A DNA stretch of 64,000 nt from Ruminococcus_G sp050944435 (GCA_050944435.1 JBMNRB010000002.1:1-64000), one strand, 5' to 3'; positions 51,967 to 60,477 are shown, numbered from the stretch's first letter. Notes: generated from the sequence alone by a model not told the origin. Program-made: numbers and translations.

Positions 51967-52848
51967 ATGCTCTGGCACGGGATCAGTAACTGTCAATTAA
52001 TTAAAAAGCGAAAAAATAACTCTCTTCAGGCATATCATTACATGTTTCCCCCGGCACAACATGATACATCCCGGGCCAGGGTGTCTTCCTGCATCTCTTC
52101 AGCTAAAGCCAGCCTTACGGCAGAAGCGGTAGTCGCCCTTCCCCTGTTTTTTATTATGACAGTCATACTGATCAGCCTTATTGATCTGGTCAGGGTATAT
52201 TCTGAAGTGACGGTCTCTCTCAATGAAAGTGCGAAAAAACTGGGCATGTACGCTTACGTGAGCGAGAGAGCGCCGGAATCTTCCCCGGTGGGGATTGTGG
52301 GAACGGGAGTATGCATTGGCTATGCTCAGTCTCAACTTCCCCGTGAAGAAAGGGTTTCCGTATCCTGTACAGCCTCCTCCTATCGGAACAACACTGTGGA
52401 TCTGAGAGCAAGAGTGATATATCGTTTTCCGGTATCTTTTGCCGGGATAAAGCAGGCGGTATTTCCCGTTCGCGCCGTTGTTCATGCCTGGACCGGCTAT
52501 CAGGGAACAGCGGCGGAAGGAATAACGGGAACTTCTGAAGAAATGGTGTATGTCACAGAACGGCAGACAGTTTACCATACCCACAGTGACTGCAGCCATA
52601 TGAATGTGACAGTATATTGCGTAACGAAAAAAGAAGGGAAGTCAAGAAGAAACGATTACGGCCAGAAATACGAAGCATGCAGTCATTGTAAAGAATATGG
52701 GGACAGTGATACGGTTTACCTGACGCCGAAAGGGGACAGCTATCACTTTTCTGCAGAATGTTCCGCGTTAAAAAGAACGGTACAGCTGATAAAAAAATCG
52801 GAAGCTGCTTCCCTGCAGGAATGCAGCCGGTGCCGGGGAAGAGGTTAA
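51967..52848 (+). CDS. TadE-like pseudopilin with duplicated Cys/His motif
   Basis: A 293-residue protein. SSAKASLTAEAVVALPLFFIMTVILISLIDLVRVY (about 44-78) is the TadE-type segment with the conserved TxEAxxxLP. The C-terminal 100 residues hold two tandem copies of one unit: VYVTERQTVYHTHSDCSHM through ACSHC (194-241) and VYLTPKGDSYHFSAEC through ECSRC (250-289), each with one His and three Cys in the same spacing order (H204, C209, C238, C241; H260, C265, C286, C289). This resembles small metal-binding units. ATG 51967 has AGGAGG upstream; longer frames lie in the previous gene. Confidence 0.82.
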   Translation: MLWHGISNCQLIKKRKNNSLQAYHYMFPPAQHDTSRARVSSCISSAKASLTAEAVVALPLFFIMTVILISLIDLVRVYSEVTVSLNESAKKLGMYAYVSERAPESSPVGIVGTGVCIGYAQSQLPREERVSVSCTASSYRNNTVDLRARVIYRFPVSFAGIKQAVFPVRAVVHAWTGYQGTAAEGITGTSEEMVYVTERQTVYHTHSDCSHMNVTVYCVTKKEGKSRRNDYGQKYEACSHCKEYGDSDTVYLTPKGDSYHFSAECSALKRTVQLIKKSEAASLQECSRCRGRG

Positions 52849-52849
52849 T

Positions 52850-53263
52850 ATGGCAGAAAGCATATGGACGTCTGTATTTCTAGGCGTAAATGGAATTTAT
52901 GATATAAAGCACAGAAAAATTTTATTATGCTCCTTTCCGGTATATCTGATTATTGGGATTATTTTGTGGTGGAAAGCTGGAGGAAATCTCCGCCAGGCAA
53001 CCGCTCTGCTTCCTGGATTTCTGTTTCTCTGCATTGGGAAAATCACAAAGGAAGCCATAGGATATGGGGACGGCTTGACGGTACTGATGCTGGGAATTTG
53101 CCATCCATTGGGAACGGTCTGCGAGATTGTGCTGGGAGGGCTGATGCTGGGGGCTGTTTGGGGAGGAATATTGGTGATGGTAAGGAAAAAAAGCTGGAAA
53201 CAAGAATTTCCATGGATTCCCTGGCTGTTTTTAGCATATATCGGAAGGATGGTGATCACATGA
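52850..53263 (+). CDS. Second prepilin peptidase-like A24 protein
   Basis: A 137-residue membrane protein. GVNGIYDIKHRKILLCSFPVYL places an Asp (18) in the first A24 motif (D-x-x-x-x-x-I), and GYGDGLTVLMLG (about 70-81) is the second GxGD motif. The size fits the short archaeal/Firmicute peptidases. A second peptidase in the same operon suggests that the Flp pilin and the TadE-type proteins use separate processing enzymes, as in some Tad systems. It starts one base after the previous stop and overlaps the next gene by four bases. Confidence 0.82.
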   Translation: MAESIWTSVFLGVNGIYDIKHRKILLCSFPVYLIIGIILWWKAGGNLRQATALLPGFLFLCIGKITKEAIGYGDGLTVLMLGICHPLGTVCEIVLGGLMLGAVWGGILVMVRKKSWKQEFPWIPWLFLAYIGRMVIT

Positions 53264-53700
53264 AGGAAAATCCAAAGGGCAGTATGACGGTGGAGGCGGC
53301 TTTTGTTGTCCCTGTGATTTTGATGGCGGTTTTTGCCCTGCTTATGCTTACCATGTATGTCCATAACAGGGCATGGTATACGGCTGTGTCTGCCGAAGCC
53401 GTGATATCCGGCAGCACAGAAGGGATTCGGTCTTCGCAGAAAGGAAAGGAGATTGTGACAGAGAAAATGGCGGAAAGAAAGGGAAAGCAGGGATTTCCGG
53501 CCGGAAAGATAGAAATGATCGTGGCTTCTGCGAAGGATTATGCCAGAACACAGACACAGGTTGCTTCGGATGGAGTTATGGGGATCGGCTCATGGAAAGC
53601 TGAAATAACAGAAAAAAGCAGTTTTATAAAGCCAGTTTCTTTTATACGAAATATGTTGGCGCTTGAAGCATGGAAGGAGGAAATAGATGATGGAAGTTAG
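53260..53700 (+). CDS. TadE-like pseudopilin
   Basis: A 146-residue protein. KGSMTVEAAFVVPVILMAVFALLMLTMYVHNRAWYTAVSAEAV near the N-terminus is the TadE segment with TVEAAFVVP. The rest is soluble, mixed helix and strand. It is a minor pseudopilin of the Tad machine. ATG 53260 overlaps the upstream stop; its stop overlaps the FHA gene by 14 bases. Confidence 0.83.
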   Translation: MKENPKGSMTVEAAFVVPVILMAVFALLMLTMYVHNRAWYTAVSAEAVISGSTEGIRSSQKGKEIVTEKMAERKGKQGFPAGKIEMIVASAKDYARTQTQVASDGVMGIGSWKAEITEKSSFIKPVSFIRNMLALEAWKEEIDDGS

Positions 53701-55018
53701 CTATAAAAGGGATTTTCATCACAGCTATCTGATTTTGGCAGATGAAAAAATACCGGATTATGATGCCTATCCGGTCAGAATGATGTTAAACAGTTCGGTT
53801 CCGGGGCTTCTGTCCTGCAGCATTCACAGAGTGGACAATCAGGCCATGTTTTACTATGAAATCACCTCCATGCAGCCGCTGGCATCTCTGTGCGAAAGTA
53901 AAAAAATAAATCGGGACAGTTTGATTCTGGTGATCGGTGCGTTGATGAAAACCATAGAGGAGATGGAGAGGTATCTCCTGAATCCTGCCAGCCTTTTGCT
54001 TCAGCCGGAATTCATTTATGTCAATATAGCAGATCGGGTGGTGGGATTTTGCTGCTGGCCCGGCAAAGAAGAGGAGGAGCAGGCATTTCTCCATTTTACG
54101 GAATTTCTGCTGCCGAAAATTGATCATCAGGATCAGGATGCAGTGGTACTGGGATATCAGTTGTATCGGAGGGCTATGGAAGGGAGAATAAACCCGGAAG
54201 AGATTCGGCGGGAAATCTACCGGGAAGTGATTAAGCCGCAGGAAACAAAAGAAGAGAAGGATAATCAGGAAGCGTCTTGCGAAACAGATCCGGCTCTGCT
54301 GGAGGAAGAGATGCAGAAAAGACGGGAAATAATAAATACGTTTTTGAAAAATCCGGAAGAAGAGAAAGAAATAAGTTCGGGGAAAATTACATTATGTATT
54401 ATCTTGGCCGGATTTACCGGGTTGCTTTGTTTTTATATGGCAAAATACCATTACTTGCCCTTGCCGGTTTGTATCGGGATAGCGTGTGCCATGGCGCCAG
54501 TTATTGCGGGGCTCCTGTTTTGGCAAAAGATAAAGAGAAGATTTATGAAAAAAGAGACAAAAAAAGAGCAGAAACAGGAAATCAGAAAAGATAATTTAAA
54601 AGAGACGGAATGGAAAAGCGAAGAAACGCCAATACCGGATCTTGCAGATGATTCCCGTACTTCGCTTTTATGCCAGCCGACGGATAGGGAGAATTATGGA
54701 ATCCTGAGAGCGGTCAGCCCGCCGCAGGCAGCGGATATTATTTTGAAAAAAGGCACGGTGATTCTGGGAAAACTGGAGGGGGCGGTGGATATCGTTCTTC
54801 CCTCGCCGGCAGTCAGCCGCATACATGCAAAAATAAAGTGTGACAGAGACTGTGAAATATTTGATCTGAACTCCCGAAATGGAACTTATGTTAATCAAAT
54901 AGAAGATGTGGGATTTGAAGGAAAAAAGCTTAAAGAAGGGGATATGGTAAGTTTTGCGGATGTGGTTTTCCAATATACGCTCCCAGGAAACAGCGCCTTG
55001 CGTATTCACAGAGAATGA
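53687..55018 (+). CDS. DUF6382-FHA membrane protein
   Basis: A 443-residue protein. An N-terminal domain (about 1-175) with SYLILADEKIPDYDAYPVRMML and FIYVNIADRVVGFCCWPG fits DUF6382. Two membrane segments (about 233-285) precede a charged stretch and a C-terminal FHA domain: VILGKLEG, VSRIHAKI, IFDLNSRNGTYVN. The first FHA Arg is Lys here. FHA domains bind phosphothreonine, so a Ser/Thr kinase may control this pilus; none is encoded in the window. It is the last gene tightly linked to the Tad operon. Confidence 0.82.
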   Translation: MMEVSYKRDFHHSYLILADEKIPDYDAYPVRMMLNSSVPGLLSCSIHRVDNQAMFYYEITSMQPLASLCESKKINRDSLILVIGALMKTIEEMERYLLNPASLLLQPEFIYVNIADRVVGFCCWPGKEEEEQAFLHFTEFLLPKIDHQDQDAVVLGYQLYRRAMEGRINPEEIRREIYREVIKPQETKEEKDNQEASCETDPALLEEEMQKRREIINTFLKNPEEEKEISSGKITLCIILAGFTGLLCFYMAKYHYLPLPVCIGIACAMAPVIAGLLFWQKIKRRFMKKETKKEQKQEIRKDNLKETEWKSEETPIPDLADDSRTSLLCQPTDRENYGILRAVSPPQAADIILKKGTVILGKLEGAVDIVLPSPAVSRIHAKIKCDRDCEIFDLNSRNGTYVNQIEDVGFEGKKLKEGDMVSFADVVFQYTLPGNSALRIHRE

Positions 55019-55056
55019 ACTATAATGAATGAAAAACTGTTGAAGGTGGAACGGCT

Positions 55057-55692
55057 GTGGCAGAAATGGAAAACTACAGGACAGAGGATGCAATTGACCG
55101 AATGAGAAAAGGTCCTGTAAGCTGGGTAAATCTGACAATCATTATAGTGAACATTGCGGTATTCATATGGGTGGAATGGACGGGGAGCAGTGAAGACGTA
55201 TCCCATATGCTGGAATGCGGCGCGGCATATCCGCCTCTGATTCTGGCAGGTCAGTATTATCGGCTGTTTACCTGTATGTTTCTCCATTTCGGGTTTGAAC
55301 ATCTTTTCAATAATATGCTGCTGCTGTTTTTTATCGGCGGGTATCTGGAAAGGGCAGCGGGATCGCTGCGGTATCTGATCATTTATCTGGCGGGGGGGCT
55401 GGGAGGAAGTCTCCTATCCTTTTCTTATAATTTGGAGATAGGAAGAAATGTGGCTTCAGCCGGAGCATCCGGGGCCGTCTTTGCGGTAATCGGCGCGATG
55501 GTTTATATCGTAATTCGAAATAAAGGAAGGTTGGAAGATATTTCGCTGCAAAGACTTTTGCTGATGGCGGCCCTTTCTATTTATTTCGGTTTTGTGTCAG
55601 GCGGTGTGGATAATACGGCTCATATCGGCGGACTGGCGGCTGGATTTTTCATCTGCATGCTGATCTACAGAAAAAGGCGCAGCAAAAGATAG
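55057..55692 (+). CDS. Rhomboid-family intramembrane serine protease
   Basis: A 211-residue protein of six membrane segments. HLFNNM (His82, Asn86), the nucleophile Ser138 in SAGASGAVF and His189 in NTAHIGG form the active site. It would cut membrane proteins within the bilayer. It begins 38 bases after the FHA gene and may belong to the same transcript; a link to pilus biogenesis is only positional. Start is GTG 55057 or ATG 55066. The end of the gene forms a bidirectional terminator. Confidence 0.92.
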   Translation: MAEMENYRTEDAIDRMRKGPVSWVNLTIIIVNIAVFIWVEWTGSSEDVSHMLECGAAYPPLILAGQYYRLFTCMFLHFGFEHLFNNMLLLFFIGGYLERAAGSLRYLIIYLAGGLGGSLLSFSYNLEIGRNVASAGASGAVFAVIGAMVYIVIRNKGRLEDISLQRLLLMAALSIYFGFVSGGVDNTAHIGGLAAGFFICMLIYRKRRSKR

Positions 55693-55707
55693 AGACTGCG
55701 CCTTTTT
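55671..55707. terminator. Bidirectional terminator at the rhomboid gene end
   Basis: AAAAAGGCGCAG (55671-55682) is an exact inverted match to CTGCGCCTTTTT (55696-55707). It serves the rhomboid gene on one strand and the histidine kinase gene on the other. Confidence 0.88.
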
Positions 55708-55712
55708 CGTAT

Positions 55713-56447
55713 TCACTGATAAACGATGGGCAGCCGGATCGTAAATTCTGCTCCCTGTCCTTCGATGGAGGAAACGCCGATGGTGCCGCCGTGGGCTTCC
55801 ACAGTGCTGCGGGCGATGGCCAGGCCCAGTCCGGTGCCATCCTTTTTATGGGTGACGAAAAAGTCGAAAATGTCGGCCTGATGTTCTGCGGGAATTCCCG
55901 GTCCGTCATCACGCACACGGATGGTAGCTGTATCCAGATCGGCAGATAAAGTAATGGAAATACAGCCGTTGCAGCCGATTGCTTCCGCGGCATTCCGTGC
56001 CAGATTAAAAAGTACCTGAAGTATCTTGCTGCGATCCAGTAAAAAGGGAGGGATGGGGCCTTCCTTGCGGAAAGTGACAGAAATATTCTGACTGGCCAAA
56101 GCAGGGCGTATGCTTTCCGTAAAGGACTGCAGGATGGGGTAAAGGTTTGCCTCTTCACGATTCAATTTTTGCGCATTGTTATATTCTGATAACTGTGAGA
56201 GAAGGGAGCGCAGAAACTGCATATTTTCCATAATATCATTCCAGTAGGCAAAATCTTTTACTTCAGGGTGGGACGAAGCCATCAGCTGAAGAAAGCTGTT
56301 GATCAGAGTTACCGGATTGCGAACTTCATGGGATACCATGGAAAGCTGCAGCTGATTTTCTCTGCGCAGCAGTTTTTGAACTTCCAAAGCCTGGGGAGAT
56401 TCCTGGCATAGTTTATGTATTTTTTCATATTCATCTCTGGATAACAT
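55713..56447 (-). CDS. Orphan cytosolic histidine kinase
   Basis: A 244-residue kinase without sensor or membrane domain. SMVSHEVRNPVTLINSF is the phospho-acceptor H-box (about 36-52); FNLARNAAEAIG is the N box; VRDDGPGIP and GTGLGLAIARSTVEAHGG are the G1 and G2 boxes. No response regulator gene is adjacent, so it is an orphan. The H-box and architecture resemble the sporulation kinase core. The start at 56447 follows AGAGGTG; a longer frame to 56495 is possible. Confidence 0.87.
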   Translation of the reverse strand: MLSRDEYEKIHKLCQESPQALEVQKLLRRENQLQLSMVSHEVRNPVTLINSFLQLMASSHPEVKDFAYWNDIMENMQFLRSLLSQLSEYNNAQKLNREEANLYPILQSFTESIRPALASQNISVTFRKEGPIPPFLLDRSKILQVLFNLARNAAEAIGCNGCISITLSADLDTATIRVRDDGPGIPAEHQADIFDFFVTHKKDGTGLGLAIARSTVEAHGGTIGVSSIEGQGAEFTIRLPIVYQ

Positions 56448-56619
56448 ATTTTTCACCTCTGTGGGTAGTGTATCATTAGAATTTTTAAATAGCAAACAAT
56501 ATTATGTTGCAAAAATTGACAGGATGCGACAAAATAGAAGTAAGAGGTAAAATTGGCGATGATTGCGCAAGCATACATGCCCGTTTTGAAACTAATATTT
56601 TTTATAAGGAGGCACAAAG

Positions 56620-57030
56620 ATGTCAGATTGTATTTTTTGTAAAATAGCCAATGGCGAGATACCATCCGCAACATTATATGAAGATGAGAAGTTTCGGGTG
56701 ATCTTGGACTTGGGACCTGCCAGCAAAGGGCACGCACTGATTCTTCCCAAAAAGCATTATGCAGACATTTATGAAATTGAAGATGAAACTGCAGCTTCTG
56801 CGATGGTATTGGCGAAAAAAATGGCGGCGGCGATGACCAGGGCTTTAGGATGCAGCGGTTTCAATGTGGTTCAGAACAACGGGGCTTCTGCAGGCCAGAC
56901 GGTATTTCATTTTCATATTCACTTGATTCCCAGATACGATAATGACAATGTGGGGCTTGGATGGAAACCAGGAGAATTAACGGATGAAGTACGGGATGAA
57001 ATTGTAAAAGAAGTACAGAAACACTTATAG
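56620..57030 (+). CDS. HIT-family nucleotide hydrolase
   Basis: A 136-residue histidine-triad protein. CIFCKIANGEIPSATLYED at the start includes the zinc cysteines, and TVFHFHIHLIPR contains His97, His99 and His101, the triad. It hydrolyses nucleotidyl phosphoramidates such as AMP-lysine. AAGGAGG lies eight bases before the ATG. The ECF sigma gene follows 23 bases later. Confidence 0.95.
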   Translation: MSDCIFCKIANGEIPSATLYEDEKFRVILDLGPASKGHALILPKKHYADIYEIEDETAASAMVLAKKMAAAMTRALGCSGFNVVQNNGASAGQTVFHFHIHLIPRYDNDNVGLGWKPGELTDEVRDEIVKEVQKHL

Positions 57031-57053
57031 AGGAAACTGTCAGGGGGATGACC

Positions 57054-57563
57054 ATGAAGTTGTCGGAGTTTAATGAACTTTATGACAGATACTATCTCAT
57101 GGTAATGAAAGCAGCATTTAACGTACTACAGGATTATCATTATGCACAGGATATATGTCAGGAAGTTTTTACTTTGTTTTGGGAAAAACGGGATATAATT
57201 CAGAAAAAATATTTTAAACCATGGCTGCTGGTTACAGCCAAACATAAAGCGATTGATTTTCAGAGAAAGAAATTCCATAAGCATGAAATCAGCGGAGATA
57301 TTTTAAATAGTGACTTTAACATAGAATTTGATGATATAGAAAAAGAGTTTATCAAAAAAGAGTTCAGAAAGGAAGCGCTGGCAGAGCTGCAGAAGAAGGA
57401 CAGACAGTGGTACGAAATCATCGTGCGGGTTGCTGCCGCCGGTGAAAATCAGCAGCACGTGGCAGATGATATGGGTATCAGTCTGTCCAACTTGAGAATC
57501 AAACAGCATCGTGCGAAAATGTGGCTTCGCAGACGGTTCAGTCCAGATGACTATTCTTCCTGA
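57054..57563 (+). CDS. ECF-type RNA polymerase sigma factor
   Basis: A 169-residue sigma-70 family factor. Region 2 is FNELYDRYYLMVMKAAFNVLQDYHYAQDICQEVFTLFW with the DICQEVF motif, and region 4 is ENQQHVADDMGISLSNLRIKQHRAKMWLRRRF, a helix-turn-helix. It would direct RNA polymerase to a small regulon. ATG 57054 is chosen because GGGGG ends six bases before it, while ATG 57048 would touch the ribosome site. The DUF4367 protein at 58.8 kb may be its regulator, although murG lies between on the other strand. Confidence 0.88.
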   Translation: MKLSEFNELYDRYYLMVMKAAFNVLQDYHYAQDICQEVFTLFWEKRDIIQKKYFKPWLLVTAKHKAIDFQRKKFHKHEISGDILNSDFNIEFDDIEKEFIKKEFRKEALAELQKKDRQWYEIIVRVAAAGENQQHVADDMGISLSNLRIKQHRAKMWLRRRFSPDDYSS

Positions 57564-58630
57564 GCAGTTTTCTGGCATTCGTCAATCAATTGAAGAATTT
57601 TTTCAATGGAGTCCATTTCCTGATTGGCGGCCATTGCATCAATGTATGATTGACGGTTATGGTATAGTTCAATGACAGCATTATAAAGGGTGTTGTCTGT
57701 GATTTGTTCTTCTTCCAGAACCATACTGTAGCCCAGCCGTTCAAAGGAACGGGCATTGAGTATCTGGTCTCCCCGGCTTGCTTTTGCAGACAAGGGGATT
57801 AAAAGATTGGGCTTTTTCAGGGCGCTGATTTCGCAGATAGCATTGGCGCCGGCACGGGAGATGACAAGATCCGCCAGAGCGAATAAGTCGGCCAGTTCTT
57901 TTTTGATATATTCATATTGTACATAACCGGGAACATCGGTTAAAGTTTCATCCAGCTTATCTTTTCCGCAAAGGTGGATGATCTGGAAATCTTTCAGAAG
58001 TTCCGGAAGAATATTGCGGACAGCGTCATTGATAGCCGCTGCGCCTAAGCTGCCGCCGATGATAAGAATTACGGGTTTATCCGGTGAGAATCCCGTAAAT
58101 TCCAGAGCGCTGATGGGATTTCCTGTCAGCAGCTCCTGACGGATGGGCGTACCGGTAAGGACGGCTTTGCCTTCTGGAAGCAGTTTCACTGTTTCCGGGA
58201 AATTACAGCATACCTTTGTGGCTGAAGGAATACACAATTTGTTGGCCAGACCCGGCGTCATATCGGATTCATGGATGATAGCGGGGATTTTCAGTTTCTT
58301 TGCAGCGGTAACTACAGGGACAGTGACAAATCCGCCTTTGGAAAAGATTACATCCGGAGCCAGTTCTTTCAGCAGTTTTTTTGCTTCACGATATCCTTTC
58401 AGAACTTTAAAGGGATCTGTGAAATTTTTGGGATCGAAATATCTTCTCAGTTTGCCTGAGGAAATACCGTAATATGGAATGTTCATATCTTCTATCAGTT
58501 TTTTTTCGATGCCGTCATAGGAGCCGATATAAGATATGGTATAACCCTGTTCCCGGAGACGGGGGAGCATGGCAATATTTGGAGTAACATGTCCAGCGGT
58601 GCCGCCACCGGTGAGTACAATGTGCTTCAT
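57551..58630 (-). CDS. murG: UDP-N-acetylglucosamine-N-acetylmuramyl-pyrophosphoryl-undecaprenol GlcNAc transferase
   Basis: A 359-residue GT-B glycosyltransferase. GGGTAGHVTPNIAML (first G loop, about 7-21), SKGGFVTVP (second), LIIGGSLGAAAINDAV (about 189-204) and ISRAGANAICEISALKKPNLLIPL are MurG motifs. It adds GlcNAc to lipid I to make lipid II at the membrane. It stands alone here, away from other mur genes, convergent with the sigma factor (13-base overlap). ATG at 58628-58630 follows AGGAGG. Confidence 0.95.
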   Translation of the reverse strand: MKHIVLTGGGTAGHVTPNIAMLPRLREQGYTISYIGSYDGIEKKLIEDMNIPYYGISSGKLRRYFDPKNFTDPFKVLKGYREAKKLLKELAPDVIFSKGGFVTVPVVTAAKKLKIPAIIHESDMTPGLANKLCIPSATKVCCNFPETVKLLPEGKAVLTGTPIRQELLTGNPISALEFTGFSPDKPVILIIGGSLGAAAINDAVRNILPELLKDFQIIHLCGKDKLDETLTDVPGYVQYEYIKKELADLFALADLVISRAGANAICEISALKKPNLLIPLSAKASRGDQILNARSFERLGYSMVLEEEQITDNTLYNAVIELYHNRQSYIDAMAANQEMDSIEKILQLIDECQKTAQEE

Positions 58631-58666
58631 GGATAGACCTCCTGCTTTTCGTTGGAGGCAGTGCTT

Positions 58667-58694
58667 TTGGCAATGCCTGTTATCCTTATATTAT
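58667..58694 (+). promoter_or_regulatory. Promoter of the DUF4367-type gene
   Basis: TTGGCA (58667-58672), 16-base spacer, TATTAT (58689-58694), about 57 bases before ATG 58751 in the divergent gap to murG. Confidence 0.5.
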
Positions 58695-58750
58695 TATACC
58701 CGCCAAAGGAAAAGTCAAGAAAAGTTGCCGAAGCAAAGAGGAGTTTGATT

Positions 58751-59518
58751 ATGAAGTTGAAAAAACGGAATTTAACAGATTTAAATCTGGATGAAGACCT
58801 CCTTCAAGAGGCAGCGAAAATAGAAGAAGAAATAAAAAATGTACCCCTGGAGGAAAATCCTGCAGATAAAGAGCGGCTGCGTGCGGAAATATTGATGAAT
58901 ATACTTCAGGAGGAGCAGAAAAAAAAGAAAAAGAGAAGTGTACGGAGAAAAACCCTGCAATGGGCGGCGGCTCTTGTTGTGACCTTGGTGGGTATCTTTG
59001 GCGTGTCCATGACCAGTCAGGCTAACAGAATCTTCCTGGTGCAGAAGGTAGAGGAGTTCTTTAGCGGGAGGACGACGGTTAATTTAGATAATGAAGAGGA
59101 TTTAGTAATTTCAGATACATCAGAACAGCAGGCAAGGGAAAATATTGAAGAGGCTTTGGGATTAGAAGTGCCGGAGTTCTACTATGTTCCGGAAGGAATG
59201 GAATACCTGGAGTATGAAGTTTTTGAGGATGTAGATGTGGCTAAGATATATTATTCCTATCAGGATAATGTGATTACACTAAATATCTCAGGTAATGAAG
59301 AAAATGCGGCGGTGAGCAGGAGCATCGATGGAGAGATTGTAGGGGAGGTAAATACGGATAAAGTACAGCTCGAAGCTGAACTGTGGGAGTTAACAAATGA
59401 GGTGAATGACGAGAAGGCATATTGTGCTCAATGGGTGTATAAGAATACATATTTTCTGCTTTCAGGAACTATGGAGTTAGATGAAATGCAAAAAATTTTG
59501 GAATCAATGGTATTTTAG
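58751..59518 (+). CDS. DUF4367-type membrane protein, probable sigma-associated
   Basis: A 255-residue protein. A charged cytosolic part (about 1-70) contains NLTDLNLDEDLLQEAAKIEEEI, followed by one membrane segment (TLQWAAALVVTLVGIFGVSMTSQA, about 70-95) and an outside domain with YYVPEGMEYLEYEVFEDVDVAKIYYSYQDNVITLNISGN, which fits DUF4367. Such proteins accompany ECF sigma factors in clostridia, often as anti-sigma-like partners. The start at 58751 follows AGAGGAG; a longer frame from 58652 crosses the promoter. Role as partner of the nearby sigma factor is inferred. Confidence 0.78.
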   Translation: MKLKKRNLTDLNLDEDLLQEAAKIEEEIKNVPLEENPADKERLRAEILMNILQEEQKKKKKRSVRRKTLQWAAALVVTLVGIFGVSMTSQANRIFLVQKVEEFFSGRTTVNLDNEEDLVISDTSEQQARENIEEALGLEVPEFYYVPEGMEYLEYEVFEDVDVAKIYYSYQDNVITLNISGNEENAAVSRSIDGEIVGEVNTDKVQLEAELWELTNEVNDEKAYCAQWVYKNTYFLLSGTMELDEMQKILESMVF

Positions 59519-59591
59519 TGTAATTTTTTTCTCTCTTATTCGTATTCTTACTGTAATGCGGGTGAAAATACAGGAAAGGAGGAAAGTACGT

Positions 59592-60086
59592 ATGAAAAGG
59601 TGTTGGCGGAGACTGGGAGGTTTGTTGGCGGCAGCGATAGTATTATGTGGTCTTTCCACTGAAGTGCATGCGGAAACAGAAGTAACGGAGCTGGAAGTTC
59701 CCGTGTATCATTATTTTACGGATACGGAGACGGAAGTAAGTGATTCTTTTTTGGTTCTTCAAAGGGGGGCTTATTTATCCAGTGGGGGATTAAAACTGGT
59801 GGTTAAGGGAGATGGCACAATAGGTATCTACGGAGATACGACAGCGTATAGCAAGTGCGATAAATTGTATCTGGATATTTATCTGGAACGGTCTTCCAAC
59901 GGACAGAGTTTTTATTCCTATGCAGGGCCTTGGGAGTATACGGCCAGTAATGCTTATTCGCTTTCAAAATCTTTTACTAAATCGGTTCCGCATGGTTATT
60001 ACTACCGTTTGCGAGGGTATCATGCTGCGAAGGAAGGCGGCGTAAAGGAAAGTACATCAACTATGACAAATGGGAAATATGTTTAA
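59592..60086 (+). CDS. Secreted protein of unknown function
   Basis: A 164-residue protein with a clear signal peptide: a basic start (MKRCWRR), hydrophobic LGGLLAAAIVLCGLS and cleavage after VHA near residue 27. The mature part is beta-rich with many Tyr/Ser (SKCDKLYLDIYLERSSNG, SYAGPWEYTASNAYSLSKSF, HGYYYRLRGYHAAKEGG). Small exported proteins of this look occur next to sigma/DUF4367 loci in Lachnospiraceae, but I do not recognise a defined activity. GGAGGAAAGTACGT lies before ATG 59592. Probably co-transcribed with the DUF4367 gene 73 bases upstream. Confidence 0.7.
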   Translation: MKRCWRRLGGLLAAAIVLCGLSTEVHAETEVTELEVPVYHYFTDTETEVSDSFLVLQRGAYLSSGGLKLVVKGDGTIGIYGDTTAYSKCDKLYLDIYLERSSNGQSFYSYAGPWEYTASNAYSLSKSFTKSVPHGYYYRLRGYHAAKEGGVKESTSTMTNGKYV

Positions 60087-60359
60087 ATCGGAACCTGATG
60101 CAACTTAATGTTCTCAAAAAGGAGTCTGAAGTGAAAGCCTGCATTACCGGGTCTTCTTGGAGGAGAGCATATTTGTAACTTGTTGATAAAAAAATGAAGA
60201 AAGAAGAAACAAAAGATATGGGTGACCTGACGTACTGGTTTTTCTGCCTATAAAAATCTGTGCGCAGAGAGAAGAAAGGAGTGGTGTGGAGGTTGTCTAC
60301 AGTTTGATCCATATAAAGCGATTTCTTAAATGTGGTGTTGAGAAATATAGTCATATGCG
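60087..60359 (+). other. Gene-free stretch with two very short ORFs
   Basis: No protein gene is supported here. A 15-codon ORF starts at a GTG near 60131 with AAAAAGGAG seven bases upstream, and a 19-codon ORF beginning MKKEETKDMGDLTYWFFCL ends near 60253 without a good ribosome site. Either could be a leader or signal peptide, but composition alone does not support it. The next terminator is at 60360, so the region is probably the 3' part of the upstream transcript. Confidence 0.3.
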
Positions 60360-60396
60360 GCCCTTCGTGCACACGCCCCGTGTACGAAGGGCTTTC
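60360..60396 (+). terminator. Terminator upstream of the beta-CASP gene
   Basis: GCCCTTCGT (60360-60368) pairs with ACGAAGGGC (60384-60392), continued by ACACG/CGTGT inside; TTTCC follows. It is stable but has a poor U-tract. It closes the transcript from 58.7 kb. Confidence 0.6.
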
Positions 60397-60404
60397 CATA
60401 TTTG

Positions 60405-60433
60405 TTGTATTTTTACAGGCTGACGGGTATAAT
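60405..60433 (+). promoter_or_regulatory. Promoter of the beta-CASP RNase gene
   Basis: TTGTAT (60405-60410), 17-base spacer, TATAAT (60428-60433), 45 bases before ATG 60478. Confidence 0.65.
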
Positions 60434-60477
60434 AGAGGTAACGAAAAGACTGGCGGAATATAGTAGGAGGATAGTTC

